Source of the DNA: Rhizobium sp. AAP43
GTDB taxonomy: Bacteria; Pseudomonadota; Alphaproteobacteria; Rhizobiales; Rhizobiaceae
DNA: 57,731 nt
Assembly: GCF_001296045.1 (NCBI RefSeq)
Contig: NZ_LJHS01000020.1
Location: 1 to 57,731 of the forward strand
Direction: 5' to 3'
Position numbers and translations under genes: made by a program. Below are positions 36,182 through 45,225 of this stretch, one piece after another (position 1 is the stretch's first letter; each line of letters starts with the position of its first letter). The notes beneath the pieces were generated by a model. It made no database searches. It was not told the origin of the DNA and was given only the letters and a program-made list of their open reading frames with translations.

Positions 36182-36493
36182 TTAGCCGCGCGTGGCGATT
36201 TCGACAGACGCACTGTCGAGAAATGTGTGCATCTGCGAGTTTAGTTCTGCCTCGGAGACATCCATACCGGCGGCCGAAAAATCCTGGCGCAGAAGGTCAA
36301 GCAAACGGTGCGGCTCGACCACCTGCTGCATTGCGATGTTATGCGCATAGGCCTCGACATCGTCGACGCCCATTTTGTAGCCGGCCCATCGCCCGATCAT
36401 CTTGCCGCAAAGTACCTTCGTTCGAAATTCGAGTTCTGCCTGTCGGGCGAACTGCGTCTCAAGCGCATTGGCGCGTTTTCTCAATGGTGTCAT
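36182..36493 (-). CDS. DUF1476 family protein, divergent relative of the F1-ATPase inhibitor zeta
   Basis: 103 residues. The layout matches the alphaproteobacterial zeta/DUF1476 family: charged N-terminal inhibitory stretch (RKRANALETQFARQAELEFR), KMIGRWAGYKMG in place of the usual RRNxLLGxWAA, AYAHNIAMQQV, and a C-terminal LLRQDFSAAGMDVSEAELNSQMHTFLD. Zeta binds and blocks F1-ATPase hydrolysis. The replaced RRN motif suggests a paralogue rather than the main zeta copy, possibly with altered function. Confidence 0.72.
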   Translation of the reverse strand: MTPLRKRANALETQFARQAELEFRTKVLCGKMIGRWAGYKMGVDDVEAYAHNIAMQQVVEPHRLLDLLRQDFSAAGMDVSEAELNSQMHTFLDSASVEIATRG

Positions 36494-36773
36494 CTTTGCC
36501 CCCGTTGTTGATTGGCTCCCCGTCCCGAAGAAGCGAGGGTGGTTGTAACGAAGGAGATTTCAGACTTCGTGCAAGAACATCCTAAAATTCTAATGGAGGC
36601 GTGTTTTCTGTGCAGTGCGGCATGGCGCCGTTTAGAGCCGCGTTTTGCTATTCCCTTCCTGTCATGAACGTGTTACCAGCCCTCGCCAACTTCCAAGCAT
36701 TTCATGCAGGAGCCACCGGACGGGAAATTCCGTTTTCGGGAGGATTCTGCCTATTCAAACGAAGGATTTGGCA

Positions 36774-38264
36774 ATGGCACGCATCGTAATGTCGGCAACC
36801 GGCGCAGAAGCGCTTACCTTTGACGACGTCCTCCTGCAGCCGGGGCATTCGGAAGTGATGCCGGGGCAGACGAATATCGCCACCCGCATCGCTCGCGACA
36901 TCGAACTCTCCCTGCCGATCCTGTCGTCCGCCATGGATACGGTGACTGAAAGCCGGTTGGCCATCGCCATGGCCCAGTCCGGCGGCATGGGCGTTATCCA
37001 CCGCAACCTGACGCCGATCGAGCAGGCCGAAGAAGTTCGCCAGGTCAAGAAGTTCGAAAGCGGCATGGTCGTCAACCCGGTGACTATTGGCCCGGATGCG
37101 ACGCTTGCCGAAGCCAAGGCGCTGATGAAGGCCCACGGCATTTCCGGTATCCCGGTTGTTGAAAACGGCGGTCGCCCGGGTCGCCTCGTCGGCATCCTCA
37201 CCAATCGCGACGTCCGTTTCGCTTCTGACCCGAACCAGAAGATCTACGAGCTGATGACACGTGAAAACCTGATCACGGTCAAGGACGGCGTCGACCAGCA
37301 GGAAGCCAAGCGCCTCCTCCACACGCACCGCATCGAAAAGCTCGTCGTAGTCGACAATGAAGGCCGTTGCGTTGGCCTGATCACCGTCAAGGATATCGAA
37401 AAGTCGCAGCTCAACCCGCATGCCGCCAAGGACGCTCAGGGTCGCCTGCGCGTCGCTGCCGCCATCTCGACCGGTGATGATGGCGTCGAGCGCGCCGAGC
37501 GCCTGATCGATGCCGGCGTTGACGTCATCGTCGTCGATACCGCGCACGGCCACAGCCAGAAGGTTCTCGATGCCGTCGCGCATGTGAAGAAGATGTCGAA
37601 TGCGATCCGCATCATCGCCGGCAATGTCGCGACATCCGAGGGAACGCAGGCTCTGATCGATGCCGGCGCAGACTGCATCAAGGTGGGCATCGGCCCGGGC
37701 TCGATCTGCACCACCCGCATCGTCGCGGGCGTCGGCGTTCCCCAGCTTGCAGCCGTCATGGCCGCAGTTGAAGCCGCCCAGAAGCACGACATTCCTGTCA
37801 TCGCCGATGGTGGCCTGAAGTTCTCGGGCGATGTTGCCAAGGCGATTGCTGCCGGTGCTTCCGCCGTCATGGTCGGTTCGTTGCTCGCCGGCACGGATGA
37901 AAGCCCAGGTGAAGTTTACCTCTACCAGGGCCGTTCGTTCAAAGCCTATCGCGGCATGGGCTCCGTCGGCGCCATGGCCCGCGGTTCGGCGGATCGCTAC
38001 TTCCAGGCGGAAGTGCGTGACACGCTGAAGCTCGTGCCGGAGGGCATCGAAGGCCAGGTGCCTTACAAGGGACCAGTCTCGGCCGTGCTGCACCAGCTCG
38101 CCGGTGGCCTGAAGGCTGCCATGGGTTATGTCGGCGGCAAGGACATCCGGGACTTCCAGGAAAAGGCGACCTTCGTGCGCATCTCCGGTGCCGGCCTTCG
38201 TGAAAGCCATCCGCATGGTGTAACGATCACCCGCGAAAGCCCGAACTATCCGGGCTCGAACTGA
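36774..38264 (+). CDS. guaB: IMP dehydrogenase
   Basis: 496 residues from the ATG at 36774 (AAGGA seven bases upstream); the frame is open to 36645 but has no site there. Oxidises IMP to XMP with NAD+, the first committed step of GMP synthesis. Catalytic loop GPGSICTTR with the active Cys, [13 protein letters not shown] at the N-terminus, [17 protein letters not shown] and flap [10 protein letters not shown]. Two CBS domains (about 95-205) are inserted in the barrel. The antisense strand is also open for over 500 codons, which is a shadow of strong codon bias. Followed by a strong terminator. Confidence 0.97.
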   Translation: MARIVMSATGAEALTFDDVLLQPGHSEVMPGQTNIATRIARDIELSLPILSSAMDTVTESRLAIAMAQSGGMGVIHRNLTPIEQAEEVRQVKKFESGMVVNPVTIGPDATLAEAKALMKAHGISGIPVVENGGRPGRLVGILTNRDVRFASDPNQKIYELMTRENLITVKDGVDQQEAKRLLHTHRIEKLVVVDNEGRCVGLITVKDIEKSQLNPHAAKDAQGRLRVAAAISTGDDGVERAERLIDAGVDVIVVDTAHGHSQKVLDAVAHVKKMSNAIRIIAGNVATSEGTQALIDAGADCIKVGIGPGSICTTRIVAGVGVPQLAAVMAAVEAAQKHDIPVIADGGLKFSGDVAKAIAAGASAVMVGSLLAGTDESPGEVYLYQGRSFKAYRGMGSVGAMARGSADRYFQAEVRDTLKLVPEGIEGQVPYKGPVSAVLHQLAGGLKAAMGYVGGKDIRDFQEKATFVRISGAGLRESHPHGVTITRESPNYPGSN

Positions 38265-38286
38265 TCTTTCGATGAAGTGAGAATGC

Positions 38287-38318
38287 GGCCCGGGAACATA
38301 TCCTTCCCGGGCCTTTTT
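38287..38318 (+). terminator. Intrinsic terminator of guaB
   Basis: GGCCCGGGAA and TTCCCGGGCC form a perfect 10-bp stem with a 7-base loop followed by TTTTT, 22 bases after the stop. Confidence 0.92.
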
Positions 38319-38347
38319 CATGACCAGATAGGGAGGAGATTTTTCAC

Positions 38348-38761
38348 ATGACCGGGTTTGAAATGTTCTGGCCGCTGCTGGCCCATGCCTTCCTGATTTT
38401 TAGCCTGTATGGCTTGCTCGTCGTCAGACGTGCCGCGGTCGTCAAAAGCGGCGAAGTCAAGCGGGAAGCATTCCGCGAAAACCGTGATGAGCCGCAGGCA
38501 AGCCGGGTGGTCAACAAGGCGATCGCCAACCAGTTCGAATTGCCGGTGCTCTTTTATGCCGTCTGCGTGCTCCTCTATATCGCCGAGGCTGACAATCTCG
38601 CCGCCGTCGTCGGCGCCTGGGCCTTCGTGCTCGCCCGCTATGTGCAGGCCACTATGCAGCTGACCGGCAATCTACCGCTCCGCCGTCTCTCCTTCATGGC
38701 GGGCTTCGTTATCCTCTTCCTGCTCTGGATCTGGCTCGGCGCCTGGATGGCGTTCAGCTGA
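38348..38761 (+). CDS. MAPEG family membrane protein
   Basis: 137 residues, four membrane segments. FENRDEPQAS-like and NQFELPVLFYAVC, with ARYVQATMQLTGNLPLRR, are the MAPEG signatures (membrane-associated proteins in eicosanoid and glutathione metabolism). Bacterial members may have glutathione transferase activity; the substrate is unknown. GGAGGAG lies upstream of the ATG. Directly follows the guaB terminator, so it has its own promoter. Confidence 0.85.
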   Translation: MTGFEMFWPLLAHAFLIFSLYGLLVVRRAAVVKSGEVKREAFRENRDEPQASRVVNKAIANQFELPVLFYAVCVLLYIAEADNLAAVVGAWAFVLARYVQATMQLTGNLPLRRLSFMAGFVILFLLWIWLGAWMAFS

Positions 38762-38840
38762 CCCATCACGGCGTTTTGTATGGTCACCTGCGTTAAGCGT
38801 CCTATCTTCCGGGCATCAGCACCCGCCGGGAGGATATGCC

Positions 38841-39716
38841 ATGGACAAGCCGACAATCACGCAGGCGATGATCGATGCCTATGACGAATACACCCACCTG
38901 ACTTTGGACCGACGCGGCTTCATGCAGAAGCTCACATCGCTGGCGGGTTCAGGGGCTGCTGCCGCCGTCATCATGCCGATGCTGGCTGCAAACTCTGCCC
39001 ATGCAACCATCGTGCCCGAGGCCGATGATCGTCTAACGGTGGAAGACGTCACCTATCCCGGTGGTGCCGGCGAGATGAAAGGCTATCTGGCCGTCCCGAA
39101 AGATGCGACCGGCAAGCTGCCGGCGGTCATTGTCATCCATGAAAATCGCGGCCTCAATGCGCATATCCGCGATGTCACCCGCCGCATGGCGCTCGAAGGT
39201 TTCGTCGCGCTGGCGCCGGATTTCCTGTCGCCAAACGGAGGGACCCCGGCCAATGAAGACGAAGCGCGCAACATGTTCCAGTCGCTCGACATGGTCGCCA
39301 CCGTCGCCAATGGCGAAGCCACACGCGCCTTTCTCGCCGGTCATGAAAAGACCAATGGCAAGGTCGGCGCCATCGGCTTCTGCTGGGGCGGTGGCATGGT
39401 GAACCGCATGGCGGTCGCCTCGCCAGAGCTCGGCGCAGGCGTCGCCTATTATGGTGCCCAGGCACCGGCTGAGGATGTGCCAAAGATCAAGGCACCCCTG
39501 ATGTTGCATTACGGCGGCCTCGATGAGCGCATCAATGCCGGGATTGACGCCTACAAGGCGGCGCTCGACGCCAATGGCAAGACCTATGAGCTCTTCATCT
39601 ATGACGGCGTCAACCACGCCTTCAACAATGACACCTCCGCTGCCCGCTACGACAAGGCCGCTGCCGATCTCGCCTGGTCGCGCACGGTCGCCTTCCTGAA
39701 GAAGAACCTCGCCTGA
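38841..39716 (+). CDS. Dienelactone hydrolase family protein with an internal Tat-like signal
   Basis: 291 residues. A 20-residue polar lead-in is followed by DRRGFMQKLTSLAGSGAAAAVIM, a twin-arginine signal, then the hydrolase domain: VIVIHENRGLN, nucleophile Cys181 in IGFCWGGG, Asp in GGLDERI and His in VNHAFNND. The Cys nucleophile is the dienelactone hydrolase hallmark. GGGAGGATATGCC precedes the ATG, supporting the early start. Likely periplasmic; physiological substrate unknown. Confidence 0.88.
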   Translation: MDKPTITQAMIDAYDEYTHLTLDRRGFMQKLTSLAGSGAAAAVIMPMLAANSAHATIVPEADDRLTVEDVTYPGGAGEMKGYLAVPKDATGKLPAVIVIHENRGLNAHIRDVTRRMALEGFVALAPDFLSPNGGTPANEDEARNMFQSLDMVATVANGEATRAFLAGHEKTNGKVGAIGFCWGGGMVNRMAVASPELGAGVAYYGAQAPAEDVPKIKAPLMLHYGGLDERINAGIDAYKAALDANGKTYELFIYDGVNHAFNNDTSAARYDKAAADLAWSRTVAFLKKNLA

Positions 39717-39887
39717 CGTTCTTCCCTCTGTCCGGGGAGTGACACCGGCGACCCCGAACATGACACTTCGATGAAATGTTTCGCCACTTGATACCGATCA
39801 ACCGGCAGCCGTGCCCACACTCCTAAGCTCCTTCCATGGACACCGGGTTTTCCGGTCCAGTCGGTTCAACGAGCGTGGGAGAGTGAC

Positions 39888-40916
39888 ATGGCATCGATGA
39901 TGAAGGCCGCCGTCGTGCGGGAATTCGGCAAGCCGCTGACGATCGAGGAATGGGCAATTCCGGAGCCGGGCCCGGGACAGATTCTGGTCAAGTATGAGGC
40001 GACGGGCGTCTGCCATACCGATCTCCATGCCGCCAATGGGGACTGGCCGGTCAAGCCCAGCCCGCCTTTCATTCCCGGCCATGAGGGCGTGGGTTACGTG
40101 GCAAAGCTTGGCGCCGGCGTCTCCCGCATCAAGGAAGGCGACCGCGTCGGCGTGCCATGGCTGCATACGGCCTGCGGCTGCTGCTCGCCCTGCCGCACCG
40201 GCTGGGAAACGCTGTGCGGCAGCCAGCAGAACACCGGTTACTCCGTCAACGGCACCTTTGCGCAATATGGCCTTGCCGATCCCGACTTTGTCGGCCGGCT
40301 GCCTGACAATCTGGACTTTGGCCCGGCTGCACCCGTGCTCTGCGCCGGTGTCACCGTCTACAAGGGTCTGAAGGAGGCGGAAGTGAAGCCCGGCGAGTGG
40401 GTTGTCATTTCAGGCATTGGCGGTCTCGGTCACATGGCGGTGCAATATGCAAAGGCCATGGGCATGCATGTGGTTGCCGCCGACATTCACGAGGACAAGC
40501 TGGCTCTGGCAAAGACCCTGGGTGCCGACGTCATCGTCAATGGTCGCGATGCCGATGCGATCGCGCAGGTGCAGAAGGCCACCGGCGGCGTGCATGGCGC
40601 TCTGGTAACGGCGGTGTCGCCGCAGGCCATGGAACAGGCTTACGGTTTCCTGCGCTCCAAGGGCACGATGTCGCTGGTCGGCCTGCCGCCGGGCTTTATC
40701 TCGCTGCCGGTCTTCGAAACCGTCCTGAAGCGCATCACGGTGCGCGGCTCGATCGTCGGCACGCGCCAGGATCTCGAGGAAAGCCTGCAGTTTGCCGGTG
40801 AGGGCAAGGTCGCCTCGCATTTCAGCTGGGACAAGCTGGAGAATATCAACGACATCTTCCACCGCATGGAAGAAGGCAAGATCGACGGCCGCATCGTGCT
40901 CGATCTGGCCGCCTGA
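39888..40916 (+). CDS. adhP: Zinc alcohol dehydrogenase
   Basis: 342 residues. NAD-dependent medium-chain alcohol dehydrogenase that interconverts primary alcohols and aldehydes. Catalytic zinc ligands in GVCHTDLH, PGHEG and LCAGVT; structural zinc Cys set in CGCCSPCRTGWETLC; Rossmann motif GIGGLGHMA. Length and motif order match AdhP. GGGAGAG precedes the ATG. A strong terminator follows. Confidence 0.93.
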   Translation: MASMMKAAVVREFGKPLTIEEWAIPEPGPGQILVKYEATGVCHTDLHAANGDWPVKPSPPFIPGHEGVGYVAKLGAGVSRIKEGDRVGVPWLHTACGCCSPCRTGWETLCGSQQNTGYSVNGTFAQYGLADPDFVGRLPDNLDFGPAAPVLCAGVTVYKGLKEAEVKPGEWVVISGIGGLGHMAVQYAKAMGMHVVAADIHEDKLALAKTLGADVIVNGRDADAIAQVQKATGGVHGALVTAVSPQAMEQAYGFLRSKGTMSLVGLPPGFISLPVFETVLKRITVRGSIVGTRQDLEESLQFAGEGKVASHFSWDKLENINDIFHRMEEGKIDGRIVLDLAA

Positions 40917-40935
40917 ACCAGCGCCTCATGGGGCT

Positions 40936-40967
40936 GAAGGCGGCATCGCAGATGCCGCCTTCTTTTT
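40936..40967 (+). terminator. Intrinsic terminator of adhP
   Basis: GAAGGCGGCATC and GATGCCGCCTTC form a perfect 12-bp stem with a GCA loop, followed by TTTTT, 20 bases after the stop. Confidence 0.95.
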
Positions 40968-41013
40968 GTCCGAGGCCGAACCAGTTCCAGCCCGCTGTCT
41001 GAACGGGACAGGC

Positions 41014-41469
41014 TCAATTGGCCGACTGGATGACGGAAACACGCGGTGGCGCGCTGGTGCAGGCGCTGTCCTCGCAGATGCCCGTGATCCAGACCTCGCC
41101 ATTGCCGATCATCACGCCCTCGGAATTGACGAAAAGGCTGCCGTAATCCTGGTTTGAAACCGCCTCGACGATCGCTTCTGTAAAGACGGAATCATACGCG
41201 TCGAGCAGTTCCTGCTCCGAGCCATAGGTCGCCTCTTCGCCATCGATGGTGACGGTCAGCGGATAGTTCACAAGGCTGACGACAATGTCGGACTTGCCTT
41301 CCTCAAGCGCCACCTTGAAGGCGTAGAACAGCTCCTTGTAGTCCGGCGCATCGCCGAGCAGCGTTTCGATCTGCTGATCGACGGATGCTTCGTCGGCGCG
41401 GCTCGGCCCGGAGGCGATCAGGGTTGTAGACAGCAACACGGCGGCAAAGGGAACGAGGAAACGGGGCAT
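41014..41469 (-). CDS. Exported protein of unknown function
   Basis: 151 residues from the ATG at 41469 (AAGGAA upstream). Signal peptide (LVPFAAVLLSTTLIASGPSRA), then an acidic domain with YKELFYAFKVALEEGKSDIVVSLVNYPLTV and LLDAYDSVFTEAI, whose helix-strand order is like small NTF2-type or ketosteroid-isomerase-type folds. Two Cys in GICEDSACTS may form a disulfide. No named family recognised. Confidence 0.78.
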   Translation of the reverse strand: MPRFLVPFAAVLLSTTLIASGPSRADEASVDQQIETLLGDAPDYKELFYAFKVALEEGKSDIVVSLVNYPLTVTIDGEEATYGSEQELLDAYDSVFTEAIVEAVSNQDYGSLFVNSEGVMIGNGEVWITGICEDSACTSAPPRVSVIQSAN

Positions 41470-41653
41470 CGGCTTTCCTTGATGAGAAATGAGCTCGCAT
41501 TTCATAATCTGGAATGAACAAGCGCATCGAATTTCTTTTGGGCGTGATCCGAAAGCAGCGCTGGAAAAGTGAACGCTGCGTGAAGCCGGCCTGCACTGGA
41601 AGCAAGGCTTCGGCTCGTCTATCTATTGCGGTGCAGCAAGGATAGGACGGGCC

Positions 41654-42793
41654 ATGGCAGAAAGTTCACGCAATTCCAACCCCGATCGGATCTTCGTCTT
41701 TCAAGGAGGCGGCGCGCTTGGGGCCTACCAGGCCGGGACCTTCGAGGCCTTGCATGACCGGGACGTGGAGCCGGACTGGCTGGCCGGAATCTCGATCGGC
41801 GCGATCAATGCGGCGATCATCGCCGGCAGCCCCCGCGACAAGCGGATCGCCCATCTCAGGGAATTCTGGCAGTCCATTTCCGCCACGCTCGATTTCGGCT
41901 GGCCAGCGGCAAACGACAGCCAGAGACGGCTGCAGAATGATGCAGCAGCTTTGGCCGGCAGCCTCTGGGGCATTCCCGGTTTTTTCTCGCCAAGGCTCTG
42001 GACGCCTTACCAGTTGATCGCCAATCCTGAGAGCCGGATCAGTCTCTACGACACCGGGCCGTTGATGAACACCTTGGAGCGTCTGATCGACTTTGATCTC
42101 CTCAATGCTTCTGGAACCCGGCTGAGTGTCGGCGCTGTCGATATCCATTCTGGCAACTTTGCCTATTTCGACAACCGCAGCCGCCGCCTGGATGCCCGCC
42201 ACATCGCGGCATCCGGCGCCCTGCCGCCGGGCTTTCCGCCCGTCGAGATCGATGGGCGGTTCTATTGGGATGGTGGCCTTGTGTCGAACACGCCGCTGCA
42301 GCATGTGCTCAATGTCAACGACGCCTCCCGCGATCTCGAGATCTTTCAGGTGGATCTGTTTAACGCGCGAGGAGACATGCCGCGCGATCAGTTCGAGGTC
42401 GAGAGCCGGATCAAGGAGATTCGCTATTCCAGCCGTACCCGCATGAACACGGATGATTTCGCCCGCAGGCAGATTGTCCGGCGGGCCGCCAAACGGCTGC
42501 TGGAGAAATTGCCGCCCGAATTGTCCGAGGATGAGGATGCGCAGATCCTGCGTTCGATCGGCCATGAATACGACGTCACCATTGTACACCTGATCCATCG
42601 CCGCGCCTCGCATGCGACCCATGCCATGGATGCCGAATTCTCCCGCCGGTCGATTGAGGAGCACTGGCAGGCAGGCTATGACGATGCGTGCTACACGCTG
42701 GACCACCCGCGCTGGCAAGGACGGGGTCGTCCCAAAAACGGCATACAGATCTTCGATCTTGCGCGCTATCGACAGCCGCATACCGATGCATAG
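41654..42793 (+). CDS. Patatin-like phospholipase (with DUF3734-like C-terminus)
   Basis: 379 residues. Ser-Asp dyad lipase: oxyanion GGGALGAYQ, Ser47 in GISIG and Asp206 in WDGGLVSN. The C-terminal 120 residues resemble the DUF3734 region found in rhizobial and other patatin-like proteins, including RASHATHAMDAEFSRRSIEEHWQAGYDDA. No signal peptide, so cytoplasmic or membrane-associated. Expected to cleave acyl chains of phospholipids or storage lipids. A TetR regulator follows on the same strand. Confidence 0.9.
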   Translation: MAESSRNSNPDRIFVFQGGGALGAYQAGTFEALHDRDVEPDWLAGISIGAINAAIIAGSPRDKRIAHLREFWQSISATLDFGWPAANDSQRRLQNDAAALAGSLWGIPGFFSPRLWTPYQLIANPESRISLYDTGPLMNTLERLIDFDLLNASGTRLSVGAVDIHSGNFAYFDNRSRRLDARHIAASGALPPGFPPVEIDGRFYWDGGLVSNTPLQHVLNVNDASRDLEIFQVDLFNARGDMPRDQFEVESRIKEIRYSSRTRMNTDDFARRQIVRRAAKRLLEKLPPELSEDEDAQILRSIGHEYDVTIVHLIHRRASHATHAMDAEFSRRSIEEHWQAGYDDACYTLDHPRWQGRGRPKNGIQIFDLARYRQPHTDA

Positions 42794-42933
42794 TTGTATT
42801 TTGATGAACCTTTTTTGGAATCGTCATGCAATTGCACGTCAGGCCCGTGTCGTTAACGATTTGGCCAGAAGCGAGGCCTAATTCCTGTGCCGAGACAGAG
42901 GAGGCCGGCGAATGATGCGTCGGACAACGATCC

Positions 42934-43566
42934 ATGAGTGATAAGGTCGACAAGGGCCGTCTGCAGCAGCGCAAGAAGCCGATGCAGGAGCGCAGCATTC
43001 AGCGGCTGGAGTCCATTCTTGAAGCCGCCGTCGGGCTGTTTCTTGAAAAGGGCGTCAACAACGTGACGATGAGCGAGATCGCCCAGCGAGCCCATATTCC
43101 GATCGGCTCCCTCTACCAGTTCTTTCCGCAGAAGGCGGCCATCATCAAGGCGCTGCATGACCGCCTGTCGAGCGAGATGGACGGCTTCATCCTCAACATC
43201 TTCGCTGATACGCACACGCTGGATGAAGCCGCCGAGCGCGCGGCCAAGTGTCTGCTTGAGATCTTCGACATCATCCGCAAGGCGCCGATCCACATCTCGC
43301 TCTGGCAGGCCATCCTCGCAGACAATGATCTCAACCAGCTGTCGGCCGAGTTTCATGAGCGTCTGATCACGGCCTTCTACAAGGATCTGGCGCATCTTGT
43401 GCCGGAAGGGCAGTGCGAACGGTTCCGCATTAACCTCAAACTGATGATCATGACGACCAGCGAAGTCATTCGCTTCTCCAGTCATCAGAGCGAAGAGGCG
43501 GCAAGCGCCTATCTGGCGCGCTGGCGCCAGATCATCCGCTCGCAGATCTTCAATTTCGATCCCTGA
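42934..43566 (+). CDS. TetR family transcriptional regulator
   Basis: 210 residues. N-terminal helix-turn-helix (about 20-65): SILEAAVGLFLEKGVNNVTMSEIAQRAHIPIGSLYQFFPQKAAII, the TetR signature. The C-terminal 140 residues are an all-helical ligand domain. The ribosome site is weak. It follows the patatin gene by 140 bases and might regulate it; ligand unknown. Convergent with the LysR gene, leaving only three bases between stops. Confidence 0.9.
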   Translation: MSDKVDKGRLQQRKKPMQERSIQRLESILEAAVGLFLEKGVNNVTMSEIAQRAHIPIGSLYQFFPQKAAIIKALHDRLSSEMDGFILNIFADTHTLDEAAERAAKCLLEIFDIIRKAPIHISLWQAILADNDLNQLSAEFHERLITAFYKDLAHLVPEGQCERFRINLKLMIMTTSEVIRFSSHQSEEAASAYLARWRQIIRSQIFNFDP

Positions 43567-43569
43567 TGC

Positions 43570-44523
43570 TCACCAGCCGGGCATCAAGTTGCCGGCGCGC
43601 GCACGCGAAACGTAACGCCCATAGCCCTTTGCGTCACCATCCAGATCATCCTCGACCTGAGCTGGCGTAATGTTGTCGAGGCAGGCGGTAATGTGATCGG
43701 TGATCGCATTGACCAGTGAGGTCGACAGGCCCGGTCGCTTCATCAGACCGATCTGCACCGGTGGTAGCGGCGGAAAACCATCGGCGGCCGTGAGCACTTT
43801 CATTCCCGTCCTGAGTGCCGATTCCGGCAGCGTTGAAACGGCCATGCCGGCGAGAACGGCGGCGGCGACCACCGTCGACGACCAGCTGGTGAACAGGACC
43901 TGGTACTCGCGCCCGTCAGCGTCCAGCGCCGAGCACGCAAGCTGACGCCACTGGCAGTCACGCCGACCAACGGCAAGCGGCACAGGCGCATCGTCCTTCA
44001 GCGGATGGTTTGCCGAACCGACCCAGCACAAGGGTTCTGTCCGCACCACGTCCGATTGCCGCAGCAGCGGATTATGCGTGACGAGTGCAATGTCGAGCTC
44101 CCCCTTTGCCATCTTCTCGGCCAGGTCCATCGAAGGCTCGCAGACGATATAGAGTTCGACATTCGGATGGGTCTTGGCGAAGCGGCCAATGATTTCCGGC
44201 ATGTAGCGATCGGCATAATCGTCAGGTGTGCCGATCCGAAGCGTTCCCTCCAGACGGTTATCGTCGAATGCGGCGATCGCTTCCGAATTCAGCCGGATAA
44301 TCCGCCGCGCATAGTTCAAGAGCTTGTCGCCATCGGCAGTCAGCCGGTTGCCGCGACCATCTTTCACGAAGAGCTGCTTGCCGACGCGCTCTTCCAGCCG
44401 GCGCATCTGCATCGAGACGGCCGATTGCGTCTTGAACACGCGGCCGGCCGCCTTGGTGAAGCTGCCAGTGTCGATGATGGCGACGAAGGTTTGCAGTTGA
44501 TCGATGTCCAGGGGAGCCGACAT
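43570..44523 (-). CDS. LysR family transcriptional regulator (LrhA/HexA-like)
   Basis: 317 residues. Helix-turn-helix at about 8-65 (LQTFVAIIDTGSFTKAAGRVFKTQSAVSMQMRRLEERVG), then a co-inducer domain with LRIGTPDDYADRYMPEIIGRFAKTHPNVEL. This pattern is close to LrhA/HexA regulators of motility and surface functions. The start lacks an obvious ribosome site. It is divergent from a DUF1127 gene, and a chemoreceptor lies beyond that, but regulation of either is inference from position only. Confidence 0.88.
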   Translation of the reverse strand: MSAPLDIDQLQTFVAIIDTGSFTKAAGRVFKTQSAVSMQMRRLEERVGKQLFVKDGRGNRLTADGDKLLNYARRIIRLNSEAIAAFDDNRLEGTLRIGTPDDYADRYMPEIIGRFAKTHPNVELYIVCEPSMDLAEKMAKGELDIALVTHNPLLRQSDVVRTEPLCWVGSANHPLKDDAPVPLAVGRRDCQWRQLACSALDADGREYQVLFTSWSSTVVAAAVLAGMAVSTLPESALRTGMKVLTAADGFPPLPPVQIGLMKRPGLSTSLVNAITDHITACLDNITPAQVEDDLDGDAKGYGRYVSRARAGNLMPGW

Positions 44524-44711
44524 GGGTTTCGTCCATCAGAAGGGTTGATGATTACCATTAGAAACATTCGTTGGACTGATCAATATCTTTTCGCCAATTT
44601 GCCCCTCGCCACCGCCGGACCATAAAGTCCAACAGACCATCCCGCCTCCAATGCACCCGCCGCCCCCGCGGCGGGATGCACCTCCTCGTGCCCGCTGAAA
44701 GGACATTTGCC

Positions 44712-45017
44712 ATGCGCACGACCGACCGGATCTTCGACCTCGAGCTTGTTTACCCCGCGCGCCACGTCTCGGCGGCAGATCGCGTGACACGTGTGTCGAA
44801 CGTCATCCGGACGGTGTTCAAGGCCATCCGAAATCGACTGGCGGTGGATAAACTCGGCGACCTCGATGATCGCCTGCTGGCCGATATCGGCCTGTCGCGC
44901 AGTGAGATCAGTCAGGTCCTGCTAAGCCACGGAATCTCCAGTGACCCGTCGCCCATTTTGAAACATTTGGCCCGCGCTCGTGCCGAACAGGCATTGCGCG
45001 CCCCACGGTCCTCTTGA
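44712..45017 (+). CDS. DUF1127 (YjiS-like) small protein
   Basis: 101 residues from the ATG at 44712 (AAAGGA eight bases upstream). The C-terminal half holds the DUF1127 signature, LDDRLLADIGLSRSEISQVL, preceded by a helix with Arg residues (IRTVFKAIRNRLAVDKL). In Agrobacterium, small DUF1127 proteins bind RNA and affect phosphate and metabolite pathways; this one has a longer N-terminal part than the 45-50-residue type. Terminator at 45062 follows. Divergent from the LysR gene. Confidence 0.85.
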   Translation: MRTTDRIFDLELVYPARHVSAADRVTRVSNVIRTVFKAIRNRLAVDKLGDLDDRLLADIGLSRSEISQVLLSHGISSDPSPILKHLARARAEQALRAPRSS

Positions 45018-45061
45018 CCGACGGCATCCCCGCAGGGCGATAGCCAACAGCCCTGCCTTTT

Positions 45062-45100
45062 GCCCGATTTGGTGTTCTCACCAGATCGGGCATTTTTTTT
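45062..45100 (+). terminator. Intrinsic terminator after the DUF1127 gene
   Basis: GCCCGATTTGGTG and CACCAGATCGGGC pair over 13 bp with one G-U, a TTCT loop, then a run of eight T. Confidence 0.95.
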
Positions 45101-45225
45101 ATCGCTAAATTAACCTTGGCGGGTGCCATATGCGGGGAATAAGCACGCCCTGGTAACAACTTTTCAATGGGCTTCTGGCAGCAGAAGAGACTGTGCTTTC
45201 GTGGAATTCTGTCGGAGAACCATCC

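Noticed and set aside
36702..38321. Minus-strand frame of 539 codons opposite guaB
   Set aside because: Exact antisense of a highly conserved enzyme in a GC-rich genome; composition is that of a shadow frame.
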